From assembly GCF_001613045.1 (NCBI RefSeq), contig NZ_BDBP01000074.1:1-55692 (forward strand): a stretch of DNA of 55,692 bases, given 5' to 3'. Under the pieces are notes generated by a model. The model saw only the letters and a list, made by a program, of their open reading frames with translations. It was not told the origin of the DNA and searched no databases. The DNA comes from Nocardia lijiangensis NBRC 108240 (GTDB taxonomy: Bacteria > Actinomycetota > Actinomycetes > Mycobacteriales > Mycobacteriaceae). Shown here piece after piece: positions 41,448-49,280 of the stretch; the first letter of the stretch is position 1; each line of letters starts with the position of its first letter. The position numbers were made by a program, and so were the translations under genes.

Positions 41448-41521
41448 CGGGCTGTGGCGCAGTTTGGTAGCGCACTTGACTGGGGGTCAAGTGGTCGCAG
41501 GTTCAAATCCTGTCAGCCCGA
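41448..41521 (+). tRNA. tRNA-Pro(GGG)
   Basis: A 74-nt cloverleaf: acceptor CGGGCTG/CAGCCCG, D-arm GCGC...GCGC, anticodon stem CTTGA/TCAAG with loop CTGGGGG (anticodon GGG), T-arm GCAGG-TTCAAAT-CCTGT and discriminator A. CCA is not encoded. It is the presumed attachment gene of the adjacent integrase. Confidence 0.95.
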
Positions 41522-41526
41522 CAAGC

Positions 41527-41559
41527 AAAACCCCTTCCGACCAGGTCGGAAGGGGTTTT
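41527..41559 (+). terminator. Intrinsic terminator after tRNA-Pro
   Basis: A 16-bp perfect inverted repeat (AAAACCCCTTCCGACC and its complement) around one base, ending in TTTT, begins 5 bp after the tRNA. It is palindromic in sequence, so it may also terminate the integrase transcript arriving on the minus strand. Confidence 0.85.
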
Positions 41560-41621
41560 CTGTTGCTAATACCACCGCTGTGATTCGAGACCACTCCACA
41601 GTTAAGTCACATTTTGGCTGC

Positions 41622-42872
41622 TCACGAGCCTCTTGCCCATCGTTCGAGCACGTCCCTGTTGTCGGGCACGGTCTCGGGGATGTCGATGTAGTGCTTGCGG
41701 GCGACCGCTTCGGTGTTGCCCAGTTGGCGGGCTGCCCGGCGCGGGTCGTCGTAGGCATGGTCGACCTCGGTACCGGCACCGCGCCGGAAGGTTCGTGGGG
41801 TCACCCACTCGAACTCGGTGCCCCGGGCCGCGCGCCAGATCCTGCCGAAGTTCGTCGGGCTTCGCGGTGTCCCCACACGCGATGGAAACAGCAGCCTCAT
41901 CGGATTGGGCCTGCCGGACGCCTCCAGATCGGCAACAGTGTCGGTGATCGCTTCGACAGAGTGCGGGGGCAGCAGGACGCGGCGCCAGCTGTTGTCGGTC
42001 TTGGGTACCGGCTTGCGCTCCCATCCGCCGCGGCCTTTCCCGCGCACCTCGATGAGCGTTCCGGTGACATCGAGGTAGGGATCGGGAGCCGACATGTCCA
42101 CCTCGTCGAGCAGCAGGGCAAAGGTTTCGTGCGGGCGCATTCCGGTGCCGGTGATGACGTCGATGACCCATACCAGCGTCCAGTCTCGTTTGGGCCCCGA
42201 TCTGTAGGCCGGGGTGCCGGGGATCGCTTCCCCGCGCGCCCAGGTGCGAACTTGCGCTCTGAAGGCGGGCAAGGCCCGCTGGTCCTTGACTTTGCCGCGG
42301 GCCTGGTTCTTGCGCCTGGTGAACGGAGCGACTCCATCGATGGGATTGGTTTCGAGTGCGCCGTGCCTGACCGCGATTGCCATCATCGCTCTCAGGATGA
42401 TTTTGTGCTGCTTGGCTTTTCGGCGCAGCTTCAGCGCGACGAGCCGCTTGAGGTGCCTATCCAGTTCGCCGGTTGTGGCTTGCCAGACCTGCAGATGCCC
42501 GACGGAGTTCTCGATCTTGATGGTTTTGGGGTTTGCCCGTTTGTCGGTCGACACATAGATCTCGCGGCGATAGTCCTCGATGTTCCCTTCGGTGTAGGAG
42601 TCGTCGTTTGCGAGTTCTGCGAGTAGTTCGGCGGCGAGGTCGATCAGTTTGGTATTGCGCGTGATTCGCGCCCCGCCATGGACTTCTTGGTAGTCCCTCA
42701 TCGCCTCGGCGAGCTTGTTGCGAGCGTCGTCAGCGCTGTCGCCGAACCTCGCGATCTGCTTGGCTCCAGTTGCGCCGTAGTAGCGCACCGTGGCGCGGAA
42801 CGTGCCGTTCTTCTGTTTCTTGGGTTCAGTTGGTTTGCCGAAGGTGCCGATCGGTTTGGGTAGTCTGCTCAC
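41622..42872 (-). CDS. Tyrosine-type site-specific integrase
   Basis: 416 residues with a GTG start at 42872. An N-terminal arm-binding region (KKQKNGTFRATVRYYG) and SAM-like core-binding domain (about 75-190) precede the catalytic domain. Arg lies in ITGTGMRPHE, Lys probably in WERKPVPKTDNSWR, the HxxR box is RTFRRG (Arg in place of His) and the Tyr is in ARKHYIDIP. The usual LGH/LGW is LGN. It lies 100 bp from tRNA-Pro, the classical att arrangement. Its start overlaps the stop of a 19-codon leader frame. It catalyses integration and excision of the element to the right. Confidence 0.92.
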   Translation of the reverse strand: MSRLPKPIGTFGKPTEPKKQKNGTFRATVRYYGATGAKQIARFGDSADDARNKLAEAMRDYQEVHGGARITRNTKLIDLAAELLAELANDDSYTEGNIEDYRREIYVSTDKRANPKTIKIENSVGHLQVWQATTGELDRHLKRLVALKLRRKAKQHKIILRAMMAIAVRHGALETNPIDGVAPFTRRKNQARGKVKDQRALPAFRAQVRTWARGEAIPGTPAYRSGPKRDWTLVWVIDVITGTGMRPHETFALLLDEVDMSAPDPYLDVTGTLIEVRGKGRGGWERKPVPKTDNSWRRVLLPPHSVEAITDTVADLEASGRPNPMRLLFPSRVGTPRSPTNFGRIWRAARGTEFEWVTPRTFRRGAGTEVDHAYDDPRRAARQLGNTEAVARKHYIDIPETVPDNRDVLERWARGS

Positions 42873-42928
42873 CGATCGGCACCGTTGATCGTCGTTGACG
42901 GACCGTTGAGGGCATGGTTGTGCCGCAC
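42869..42928 (-). CDS. 19-codon leader peptide overlapping the integrase start
   Basis: A GTG at 42928 lies five bases after the leader motif CATCTACGGGAG and opens a 19-residue frame (VRHNHALNGPSTTINGADR). Its TGA (42869-42871) overlaps the integrase GTG (42870-42872) in a GTGA junction. The integrase start itself has no ribosome site, so coupling through this leader is likely. Confidence 0.5.
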   Translation of the reverse strand: MRHNHALNGPSTTINGADR

Positions 42929-42933
42929 TGTTT

Positions 42934-42945
42934 CTCCCGTAGATG
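42934..42945 (-). repeat. CATCTACGGGAG leader motif, copy 1 (integrase leader)
   Basis: The 12-mer occurs here on the minus strand (written CTCCCGTAGATG on +). It is followed after five bases by the leader GTG, and its GGGAG acts as Shine-Dalgarno. Confidence 0.7.
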
Positions 42946-43044
42946 TTTCAACCGGGTGCTAGCCGGAGTTGTCACACCAATTCTACTGGGAGGCAATGTC
43001 TTACGGCATCAAGAATTCAGCTGTGAATGAATAACCGCTACGGG

Positions 43045-43446
43045 CTATTTATTCGGAGTCTCGGTGGAGAGCACCATTACTCCGGTTGTCTGAATTTTCA
43101 AGGGAGGCCGGGGGTGTCGGTTCGTGGCGGCCAATGCACGGATGAGGTCGCAGACAAGCTTGCGCTGATCGCGGCCCAGCATCGCCGCCTCCGGTGGGGC
43201 GACGAACGGCTCGTCGAGCTCGAGCGCGATCCCGGACCAGTGTGCGACGTCGCGGACATCGAGCTTGAGGGCTTCGGCGACGGCTCGGATGGTGTCGAGT
43301 GATGAGGGGTGTTCGGGGTTGTCGATCAGGCGGCTGACGGTGGTTGCGTGGATGCCGGCGGTGTCGGCGAGTTCGTTGCGGCTGTTGATACCCGCGGCGG
43401 CCATGGCGGAGGCCCATGGTTCGGGTATGGCTCGCTTGCGTGGCAT
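43045..43446 (-). CDS. Element repressor-like HTH protein (XRE type)
   Basis: 133 residues from the ATG at 43446 (a GTG at 43479 is an in-frame alternative; no strong ribosome site for either). The HTH is INSRNELADTAGIHATTVSRLIDNPEHPSSLDTIRAVAEALKLDVRDV, followed by a helical C-terminus. It is encoded next to the integrase on the same strand and divergent from the element's forward genes, the usual place for a repressor that keeps the element quiescent. Confidence 0.82.
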   Translation of the reverse strand: MPRKRAIPEPWASAMAAAGINSRNELADTAGIHATTVSRLIDNPEHPSSLDTIRAVAEALKLDVRDVAHWSGIALELDEPFVAPPEAAMLGRDQRKLVCDLIRALAATNRHPRPPLKIQTTGVMVLSTETPNK

Positions 43447-43643
43447 GTCCACAAGGGTAGGGCATGGAGCTGCACCCACCTACCGATTGGTGCGGAATGT
43501 GCGAACACTGTGCAGTTTTAACAACACGTCAAGTGCTACTAGCTGCGGAAATGATTGATGCACAAGTCCATTCGGGTAGACACCGATGGGTTCTGTGGTT
43601 ACTGTTTGGGCAGGGGTAGGAGAACCACAGGAGGGAAGCCAGG

Positions 43644-43871
43644 ATGTCTTATCGGGCGAGGTTGAAGTCCCGGACGGCGCTGCGAGATGCGATGCAGGCC
43701 AAGGAGATTCCGATCCGCGTCCTGGCCGGGCGCGCCGGATGCGGCAAGAGCATCGTCGGGCTGCTGCGGTCGGGAGCGCGGACCTCGTGCAGCCCGGCGC
43801 TGGCCGCGAAACTCGCTGCCGCACTGGACATCCCGGCCGAGAACATCTTTCGGATCGAGGAGAAGGAGTAG
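43644..43871 (+). CDS. Small HTH protein (Cro-like)
   Basis: 75 residues, nearly all one XRE-type HTH: LRDAMQAKEIPIRVLAGRAGCGKSIVGLLRSG, then SPALAAKLAAALDIPAENIFRIEEKE. An AGGAGG lies upstream. It is divergent from the repressor and is first in the forward array, so it probably acts as the counter-regulator (Cro) or controls excision. Confidence 0.82.
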   Translation: MSYRARLKSRTALRDAMQAKEIPIRVLAGRAGCGKSIVGLLRSGARTSCSPALAAKLAAALDIPAENIFRIEEKE

Positions 43872-43892
43872 CCGAAGGCCCAAGCAGGGATT

Positions 43893-43904
43893 CATCTACG
43901 GGAG
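43893..43904 (+). repeat. CATCTACGGGAG leader motif, copy 2
   Basis: An exact copy, followed seven bases later by TTG and a five-codon frame. An 8-bp hairpin (GACCCGGC, 43914-43921, with GCCGGGTC, 43937-43944) follows, which may terminate transcription or form an attenuator. Confidence 0.65.
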
Positions 43905-43950
43905 ACATAAGTTGACCCGGCAGGGCTAGCACCCCCGCCGGGTCGGCGCA

Positions 43951-43962
43951 CATCTACGGGAG
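43951..43962 (+). repeat. CATCTACGGGAG leader motif, copy 3
   Basis: An exact copy, five bases before the ATG of the small frame at 43968. Confidence 0.7.
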
Positions 43963-43967
43963 TAGTT

Positions 43968-44045
43968 ATGCGATACCAGTTTAACCCGGCCGCCGCCGAG
44001 ATGGTGGCCGGGCTCGTCGGCGATCCACCGGGCAGGTGGTGGTGA
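43968..44045 (+). CDS. 25-residue leader peptide coupled to the ATPase gene
   Basis: The frame MRYQFNPAAAEMVAGLVGDP ends in RWW and TGA, which shares its A with the ATG of the next gene (TGATG). A strong GGGAG ribosome site lies five bases upstream (copy 3 of the leader motif), whereas the ATPase gene has none. It is probably translated to start the ATPase by re-initiation, or is a tiny functional protein. Confidence 0.5.
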   Translation: MRYQFNPAAAEMVAGLVGDPPGRWW

Positions 44046-44998
44046 TGGCGATCGAGTTCAAGCCCGCGGTCCGGCGAAAGAGCAAAGCGCGCATGGCGCT
44101 GGCCGGGCCGTCGGGCTCAGGCAAGACCTACACCGCCCTCGCGTTGGCCTCGGAATGGGCTCAGCGTGAGGGCGGAGTCGTCGGGATGGTCGATACCGAG
44201 CACGGCAGCGCCAGCAAGTACCAGGGCCTCAACGGCTGGCAGTGGCAGAAGGTCGAACCCGACCGGTTCTCACCGGCCAGCCTGGTGGAAATCCTCGGCG
44301 TGGCTGCCGGGCACGGTTTCTCCACGCTGATCATCGACTCGTGGTCGCACTATTGGATGGGCCAGGACGGGATGCTCGAGCAGGTCGACCGCCGCAAGGC
44401 CGGGAACAACAGCTTCTCGGGGTGGAAGGAAGTCAACCCCGACGAGCGCCGGATGGTCGAGGCGATGCTCACCTTCCCTGGGCATCTGATCGTCACGATG
44501 CGCACCAAGACCGAGTACGTCGTCGACGAGGACGGCAAAGGAAGATCGGTGCCGCGCAAGGTCGGCACCCGGCCCGTGCAGCGTGAAGGGCTGGAGTTCG
44601 AGTTCGACATCGTCGCCGACCTCGATCTGAGCAACAACCTGCACATCTCCAAGACCCGGCTGCCGTTCCTGACCAACCAGGTCATCGCCCAACCCGGCGC
44701 CGAGTTGGCCTCTCAGATCGCCGACTGGCTCGACGGCGGCGAAGAGGTCCCCACGGTCTCCGAATTCCGGCAGCGGATCCTCGATGTCACCGATGAGGAC
44801 CAACTGCGTGCGCTGTGGAGCGAGATCAACTCCTACCGGATGCTCGGCGCACCGACAGTCGACCTGGAGGGGACACCGACCACGCTGCGGGATCTGATCG
44901 TGGCGGTCAAAGAAGCCATGGAGGCGGTCGCGGCCAAACTGGCCAGGCAACGCGCCTCCACCGAAACCTCCGACAACTCCGACCAGGAGAGGGGGTGA
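44045..44998 (+). CDS. Sak4/RecA-like phage-type AAA ATPase
   Basis: 317 residues from the ATG at 44045. Walker A is GPSGSGKT (residues 21-28) and Walker B lies in FSTLIIDSWSHYWMGQD. VVGMVDTEHGSASKY and HLIVTMRTKTEYVVDEDGKG follow. This matches the Sak4-like single-strand-annealing/recombination ATPases of phages and mobile elements. The C-terminal 80 residues are helical with an acidic tail. It lies downstream of the Cro-like gene and starts the replication/recombination module. Confidence 0.85.
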   Translation: MAIEFKPAVRRKSKARMALAGPSGSGKTYTALALASEWAQREGGVVGMVDTEHGSASKYQGLNGWQWQKVEPDRFSPASLVEILGVAAGHGFSTLIIDSWSHYWMGQDGMLEQVDRRKAGNNSFSGWKEVNPDERRMVEAMLTFPGHLIVTMRTKTEYVVDEDGKGRSVPRKVGTRPVQREGLEFEFDIVADLDLSNNLHISKTRLPFLTNQVIAQPGAELASQIADWLDGGEEVPTVSEFRQRILDVTDEDQLRALWSEINSYRMLGAPTVDLEGTPTTLRDLIVAVKEAMEAVAAKLARQRASTETSDNSDQERG

Positions 44999-45005
44999 GA
45001 ACGAA

Positions 45006-45239
45006 ATGACGAAACAGTGTGACGCACCCGGGTGTGAGCACGGGTTGCTCGACACCGCCGAGATCGCGGCACGACTGCGCGTGACCAAGCAGCTGGTGTT
45101 GCAGTGGCGCGCCCAAGCCAAACCACACGCACTGGCGGACAAGGGCTTCCGGCTCAACGGTGATTCCGGGCCGCTGCGGTGGCGCGAATGCCACTACCAC
45201 CAGTACCTCGATGACCTCGACCACCCGAGGTCAGCATGA
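45006..45239 (+). CDS. Small DNA-binding protein (HTH, excisionase-like)
   Basis: 77 residues. CDAPGCEHG is a short Cys motif, and LLDTAEIAARLRVTKQLVLQWRAQAKPHALADKGFRLNG is a winged helix of the MerR/excisionase type (HTH followed by a wing). It overlaps the next gene by 4 bp. An excisionase role for the neighbouring integrase is possible but inferred. Confidence 0.75.
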   Translation: MTKQCDAPGCEHGLLDTAEIAARLRVTKQLVLQWRAQAKPHALADKGFRLNGDSGPLRWRECHYHQYLDDLDHPRSA

Positions 45240-45640
45240 CGGCCCGCCGCGGGCGTTCTCAGCTCAGCGCCGCACGCATCGCCGCTGAGGACGCCCGCCG
45301 GATCTTCATCGAGGAATACCGATTCCTCCGGGGTTCGCTGATGTCGCACGAGTCCATCGCCCGTCACCTCGGTATCAGCCTGGCCACCCTGCAAACGCGA
45401 GTGATGCGCTATGACTGCCTGATCCTCACCGCCGCCGAGCAACGCATCTCCGATCGGCTCGACGCGCTCATCGAGGCCGGGGAACCGTTCACCCTCGAGC
45501 AGGTCAGTGCGCTCGATGATGGGACCGCCCAGTGGCTGATCAGCACCGCGCTCGGTCGCGGTCGTATTCGCTCCTCGCAGACGGGATCTGGCAGGCCGAG
45601 ACGTCCCTCGACGTATATCCCTGTCAGGGGCGCACCGTGA
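45236..45640 (+). CDS. HTH protein of unknown function
   Basis: 134 residues. The central IFIEEYRFLRGSLMSHESIARHLGISLATLQTRVMRY is a clear sigma-factor-like HTH; the N-terminus is basic and the C-terminus is disordered and basic (RIRSSQTGSGRPRRPS). Starts and stops overlap both neighbours by 4 bp, so it is translated as part of the array. It probably binds DNA; the target is unknown. Confidence 0.75.
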   Translation: MTARRGRSQLSAARIAAEDARRIFIEEYRFLRGSLMSHESIARHLGISLATLQTRVMRYDCLILTAAEQRISDRLDALIEAGEPFTLEQVSALDDGTAQWLISTALGRGRIRSSQTGSGRPRRPSTYIPVRGAP

Positions 45641-45879
45641 GCGGCCACGAGACCGCGAACGCGAGCGCACCGGTGCCGCTGTCGGGCGAGGGTGATCCTT
45701 TCGGGGACGGTCAGAGCTGGTTCATCCTCGACCAGGACCGCGATGAGCACGGCCAGATCGTGCGGGTCTTGTATGAGTGCCGGTACCTCATCGAGAGCGG
45801 CGATCGCCGTGCGTGGGTGACCGAACGACGCTGGCACGACGGCGAACACGAGTCCCGTGATGTCGAACCTCTCGGCTGA
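45637..45879 (+). CDS. Small unknown protein
   Basis: 80 residues from a GTG at 45637 that overlaps the previous stop (GTGA). It is acidic, with a beta-rich centre (QSWFILDQDRDEHGQIVRVLYECRYLIESGDRRAWVTERRW). No family is recognised. Coupling and position between the HTH protein and the replication gene mark it as part of the element's early array. Confidence 0.65.
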   Translation: MSGHETANASAPVPLSGEGDPFGDGQSWFILDQDRDEHGQIVRVLYECRYLIESGDRRAWVTERRWHDGEHESRDVEPLG

Positions 45880-47479
45880 CCCCGGCGCCGACGGGATAGC
45901 GCGGCCGGACGCCTTTGCGGTGTCGGGCTGGGGCGATCCCGTCGATGCCCGCAGGGATCGGCGCGGGTTCATCCGGTTGAGTGTGGACTTTCTGGAGAAC
46001 CGTCGCACCGGCCCTTTGTCGCCGGTGGCGAAGCTGACGTTGATCGGGTTGTGGATCTACTGCGCGCGTAACCGCACCGACGGCATCGTGCCCGCCGCTT
46101 ACGCGCGCCGCACGGTGCCCAAACGGCTGCGTGAGGCGCTCACCGCGGCCGGATGCTGGCACCCGCTCACGTGCACCACGACCTCACCGTGCCACCACGG
46201 CACGTGCACGACGGCGGCATCGTGCGGGCAAGAGGCGTTGGTGATGCGCGACTACGGCCGCCATCAGCCGCTGTACCGCAACCCCGATGCACCGGGCACC
46301 GACCACCGCCCCTACCTCAAGTTGTCGGTCGATTTCCTCGAGAACCACCGCACCGGGCCGCTGTCACCGGTGGCGAAACTGACGTTGATCGAGCTGTGGA
46401 TCTACTGCCACCGCAACCGAACCAACGGCATCGTCTCGCTCGCAGCGTTCCGCAAGATCGCGCCATCACGCATTCGTGACGCACTCATCGCGGCCGGATC
46501 ATGCCGCCCTCATGTCTGCACCACGGCGGCACCATGCCACCACGGTGCGTGCACGACGTCGGCGCCATGCGGTCATGGCGTCGTCATCATGCACGACTAC
46601 CACCGCCACCAAACCACCCACATCGACCCCCAACGGAGGAGGGAGCAGGCCAGGTCAGCAGGCAAATCCGGCGGGCTGGCGAAAGCGGCGAAAACCCGCC
46701 GACCGGCTAGCGGACCTGCCAGCGGAACCGCGCGAGATCCGGCGACCAACGCACGCGCGTCTCAGAAGTTAGAAGTAAAAGATGTCTCTAGTTCTGTAGA
46801 TAACTCCCCGCCAGTAAGAAACGCGCGGGGGAAGAACGGAAACGGTGCACCGCCAACACCGCCGCTGCCACCGCCGACGGCAGCGGGGCCGACGGTGCCG
46901 CGGGCTCGTCACGGCGGTGACGACGTGGCCGACCGGCTCAACGCCGCCGCCCCGGAGGTTCCCGCGACCTCGGCGATGCGCCGGCGCGTCCTGGCTCGGT
47001 TGGTCCCCGACGCGGTCGCGGTGCTCGCCGACCCCGCCACCGGTCCCATTCGCCGCGCCCAGGCCCAGGCCGAGCTCGACCGCGCCGAGGCGGTCATCGA
47101 CGCCCGCGCCGAGTACCTGGCCAGCGGCGATGTCGCCGAAAACCCCGAGAAGGACCGGCTTTTCGACCCGCACGGCGACTCGGGATATGCCCGGCGAATG
47201 GCCGCCGCGCACCGCCCGCTGCCGGTGCCGGACCCGATCACCGCCGGCGAGCGGCGCGCGCTGGCGTTCCGGCTGGCCCGCGACCACCTCGACGCAGTGT
47301 CACGCCAGGGCGCAAACCCGCCGGGCGGTGCCCGCGAAGCGCTGCGCGCCGAACTCGAAGCCCTCCTCGACGGCGGCGTGCACCAGGACGTGCTGCGCGC
47401 TGAACTCGCCGAGATGCGCGAGGCCGGGCTGTGGGCGGCCTCGAAGCTGCGTCAACGGGTTCAACAGGTCCGAACATGA
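45860..47479 (+). CDS. Replication-initiation-like protein with tandemly duplicated Cys/His-rich N-domain
   Basis: 539 residues from the ATG at 45860 (GTG at 45857 possible). Residues about 37-137 and 153-253 are two copies of one domain, both containing LSVDFLEN.RTGPLSPVAKLTLI, WIYC.RNRT.GIV and a closing DY.RHQ. This is the fold seen, usually once, at the N-terminus of actinophage and plasmid replication proteins. Each copy contains an insert of regularly spaced cysteines and histidines (CTT...PCHHG.CTT...CG) that may bind zinc. A KSGGLAKAAKTR basic patch, a Pro-rich linker and a helical C-terminal domain follow. Its last 4 bp overlap the helicase-like gene. Confidence 0.75.
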   Translation: MSNLSADPGADGIARPDAFAVSGWGDPVDARRDRRGFIRLSVDFLENRRTGPLSPVAKLTLIGLWIYCARNRTDGIVPAAYARRTVPKRLREALTAAGCWHPLTCTTTSPCHHGTCTTAASCGQEALVMRDYGRHQPLYRNPDAPGTDHRPYLKLSVDFLENHRTGPLSPVAKLTLIELWIYCHRNRTNGIVSLAAFRKIAPSRIRDALIAAGSCRPHVCTTAAPCHHGACTTSAPCGHGVVIMHDYHRHQTTHIDPQRRREQARSAGKSGGLAKAAKTRRPASGPASGTARDPATNARASQKLEVKDVSSSVDNSPPVRNARGKNGNGAPPTPPLPPPTAAGPTVPRARHGGDDVADRLNAAAPEVPATSAMRRRVLARLVPDAVAVLADPATGPIRRAQAQAELDRAEAVIDARAEYLASGDVAENPEKDRLFDPHGDSGYARRMAAAHRPLPVPDPITAGERRALAFRLARDHLDAVSRQGANPPGGAREALRAELEALLDGGVHQDVLRAELAEMREAGLWAASKLRQRVQQVRT

Positions 47480-48831
47480 CTCATCCCGGACCGGACTGGG
47501 ACGCCCCGGAGATGTGCGATGTCGAGGCCGAGCAGCAGGTATTGGGCGCGGCGCTGTACGCCGAAGGCAACCTCGAGGTCGCCGAACAGGTCGCCGCCAT
47601 CGCCACCGAGGCGTTCTACCGGCCCAACCACCAGCTGTTGCACGCCACCCTGGGCGAGGTCCTGCGCGAAGGCCAAGTCCCCGACCCGGCCGTCATCATC
47701 GATCGCGCCGCGCGCCGGGGCGAAGTCGGCGGCAACGCCGATCGGCTACGCCGCGTGGGCCTGGAGCTGCTCGGCAAAGGCATTCCCGCGTCGGTGCCCT
47801 ACTTCGCCGACCGGATCACCACGCTGTGGCACGCCCGCACGGCCGTCACCGAGGCGACCCGCATGATCCAGCAACTACACGCGTTGCACCGGTCGGGGGA
47901 CCTGGAATTCACTGGTGAAGTCCTTGCGCGTGCGCGCGAGGCCCTGGACCTGGATTTGTCCGACCCCGCCGCGCCCGATGCTTCGGCGCTGCCGCCCTCG
48001 GTCGCTGAGATCCTGGCCGGTTCGGATTCCTACGACTGGTTGATCCCGCAGTTGTTCGAGTACGGGGACCGCATGATCCTCACCGGCATCGAGGGACTCG
48101 GGAAATCCACGCTGCTGGGGCAGATCGCGGTCGCGGTCACCGCCGGTCTGCACCCGTTCTTGGCGGCCCCGATCACCGGGGCCGGTGCGCCGAGGAGGGC
48201 CTCGCATCGGGTGTTGGTGATCGATGCGGAGAACCTGCCGGGCCAGTTGCGTCGCCGCTACCGCGATCTGGTGGGCCGGGTGAACGTGGTCTGTGATCGA
48301 CAGTCACACCCGCGGCCGGACTGGGGCGATGAGCTGCGCATCGAGGCCCGCCCGGAAGGCGTGCGTCTCGAGGACCCGCGCGAGCTTCGGCGTATCGAGG
48401 CCGCGATCGCCGCCCATCAACCCGCCCTGGTGGTGGCGGGTCCGTTGTATCGGCTCAACGCCCTGGACACCGAGGCCGCCGATGGGGCACGGGAATTGGT
48501 GCGGATTCTGGACCGGCTGCGGGTGAAGTACCGGTTCACTCTCATCCTCGAAGGTCACATCCCGCACGCCGCCGACGGGCGCTCGCGGTCGGTGCGCCCG
48601 ATCGGGTCGTCGCTGTTGTTGCGCTGGCCCGAGTTCGGGTACGGGATCGTGCCCGCGCGGGGGCACGAGGACGACGAACACCCCTCGGTGGTGAACCTGC
48701 GCCAGTGGCGCTACGCGCGTGATGAACGCCTGTTCCCGCGCGAGCTGTACCACGCCTCGAGCGGGTTCCCCTGGACACCGGCGGGTGGATATTTCCAGCT
48801 GTGCCGCACGAAAGGAGTTTTCGACGGCTGA
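47476..48831 (+). CDS. DnaB N-domain / RepA-type AAA ATPase fusion
   Basis: 451 residues from the ATG at 47476 (ATGA overlap). Residues about 14-115 are a DnaB N-terminal-like helical domain (EAEQQVLGAALY, FYRPNHQLLHATLGEVLREGQVPDPAVIIDRAARRGEVG). Residues 185-451 are a RecA-fold ATPase of the RepA/RSF1010 type: Walker A GIEGLGKST (204-212), RVLVIDAEN, ALVVAGPLYRL and LEGHIPHAADGRSRSVRPIGSS. It is probably the element's replicative helicase, paired with the preceding initiator-like protein. Confidence 0.85.
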   Translation: MTHPGPDWDAPEMCDVEAEQQVLGAALYAEGNLEVAEQVAAIATEAFYRPNHQLLHATLGEVLREGQVPDPAVIIDRAARRGEVGGNADRLRRVGLELLGKGIPASVPYFADRITTLWHARTAVTEATRMIQQLHALHRSGDLEFTGEVLARAREALDLDLSDPAAPDASALPPSVAEILAGSDSYDWLIPQLFEYGDRMILTGIEGLGKSTLLGQIAVAVTAGLHPFLAAPITGAGAPRRASHRVLVIDAENLPGQLRRRYRDLVGRVNVVCDRQSHPRPDWGDELRIEARPEGVRLEDPRELRRIEAAIAAHQPALVVAGPLYRLNALDTEAADGARELVRILDRLRVKYRFTLILEGHIPHAADGRSRSVRPIGSSLLLRWPEFGYGIVPARGHEDDEHPSVVNLRQWRYARDERLFPRELYHASSGFPWTPAGGYFQLCRTKGVFDG

Positions 48832-48962
48832 CTATCGAAATATGTTGCAGCCCAATCGATATTATGCGTTGATGATCGATTGTTGCTGAAATATACTGGT
48901 GTGCAGGGAATTTCACATGGTGACTAGCACTCACCGAGATTCCCTGTGTGAATTGAATACCG

Positions 48963-48974
48963 CATCTACGGGAG
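48963..48974 (+). repeat. CATCTACGGGAG leader motif, copy 4
   Basis: An exact copy, six bases before the ATG at 48981. The 149-bp spacer from 48832 is A/T-richer than its surroundings and probably holds a promoter for the second part of the array. Confidence 0.7.
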
Positions 48975-48980
48975 AAAACG

Positions 48981-49280
48981 ATGAAAATCGTCATGGAACT
49001 GCACTGCCCAGATGGGCACGACAGTGCTGAAGAATCCGACCTTTCGATCACGGCTCGGATCGTGTCGCGGCTGGCGCGCACGCTGTCGGGACAGCGCTGC
49101 CCGGCCTGCCCCACCCACACCTTGGAATCGGGTCTCACCCTGGTCGACGGACGCGACCGGCTCACCGGTTTTTGTCCCTGCTGCGGGGCGACCTGGCTGC
49201 CCGGTCAGCGGATGCGGCTGCTCGCCGCGGGACGGCTGATCGGTGTCGAGCCCGCCGCGCGGCGGGGGGTCCGGTCATGA
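48981..49280 (+). CDS. Small zinc-ribbon-like protein
   Basis: 99 residues. Cysteines occur as LHCPDGH, QRCPACPTH and GFCPCCGATWLPGQR; the last two pairs form a treble-clef or zinc-ribbon pattern. The C-terminus is basic. It is first in a new cluster of overlapping genes and is preceded by the strong leader motif, so it is probably well translated. The function is unknown; nucleic-acid binding is plausible. Confidence 0.7.
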   Translation: MKIVMELHCPDGHDSAEESDLSITARIVSRLARTLSGQRCPACPTHTLESGLTLVDGRDRLTGFCPCCGATWLPGQRMRLLAAGRLIGVEPAARRGVRS

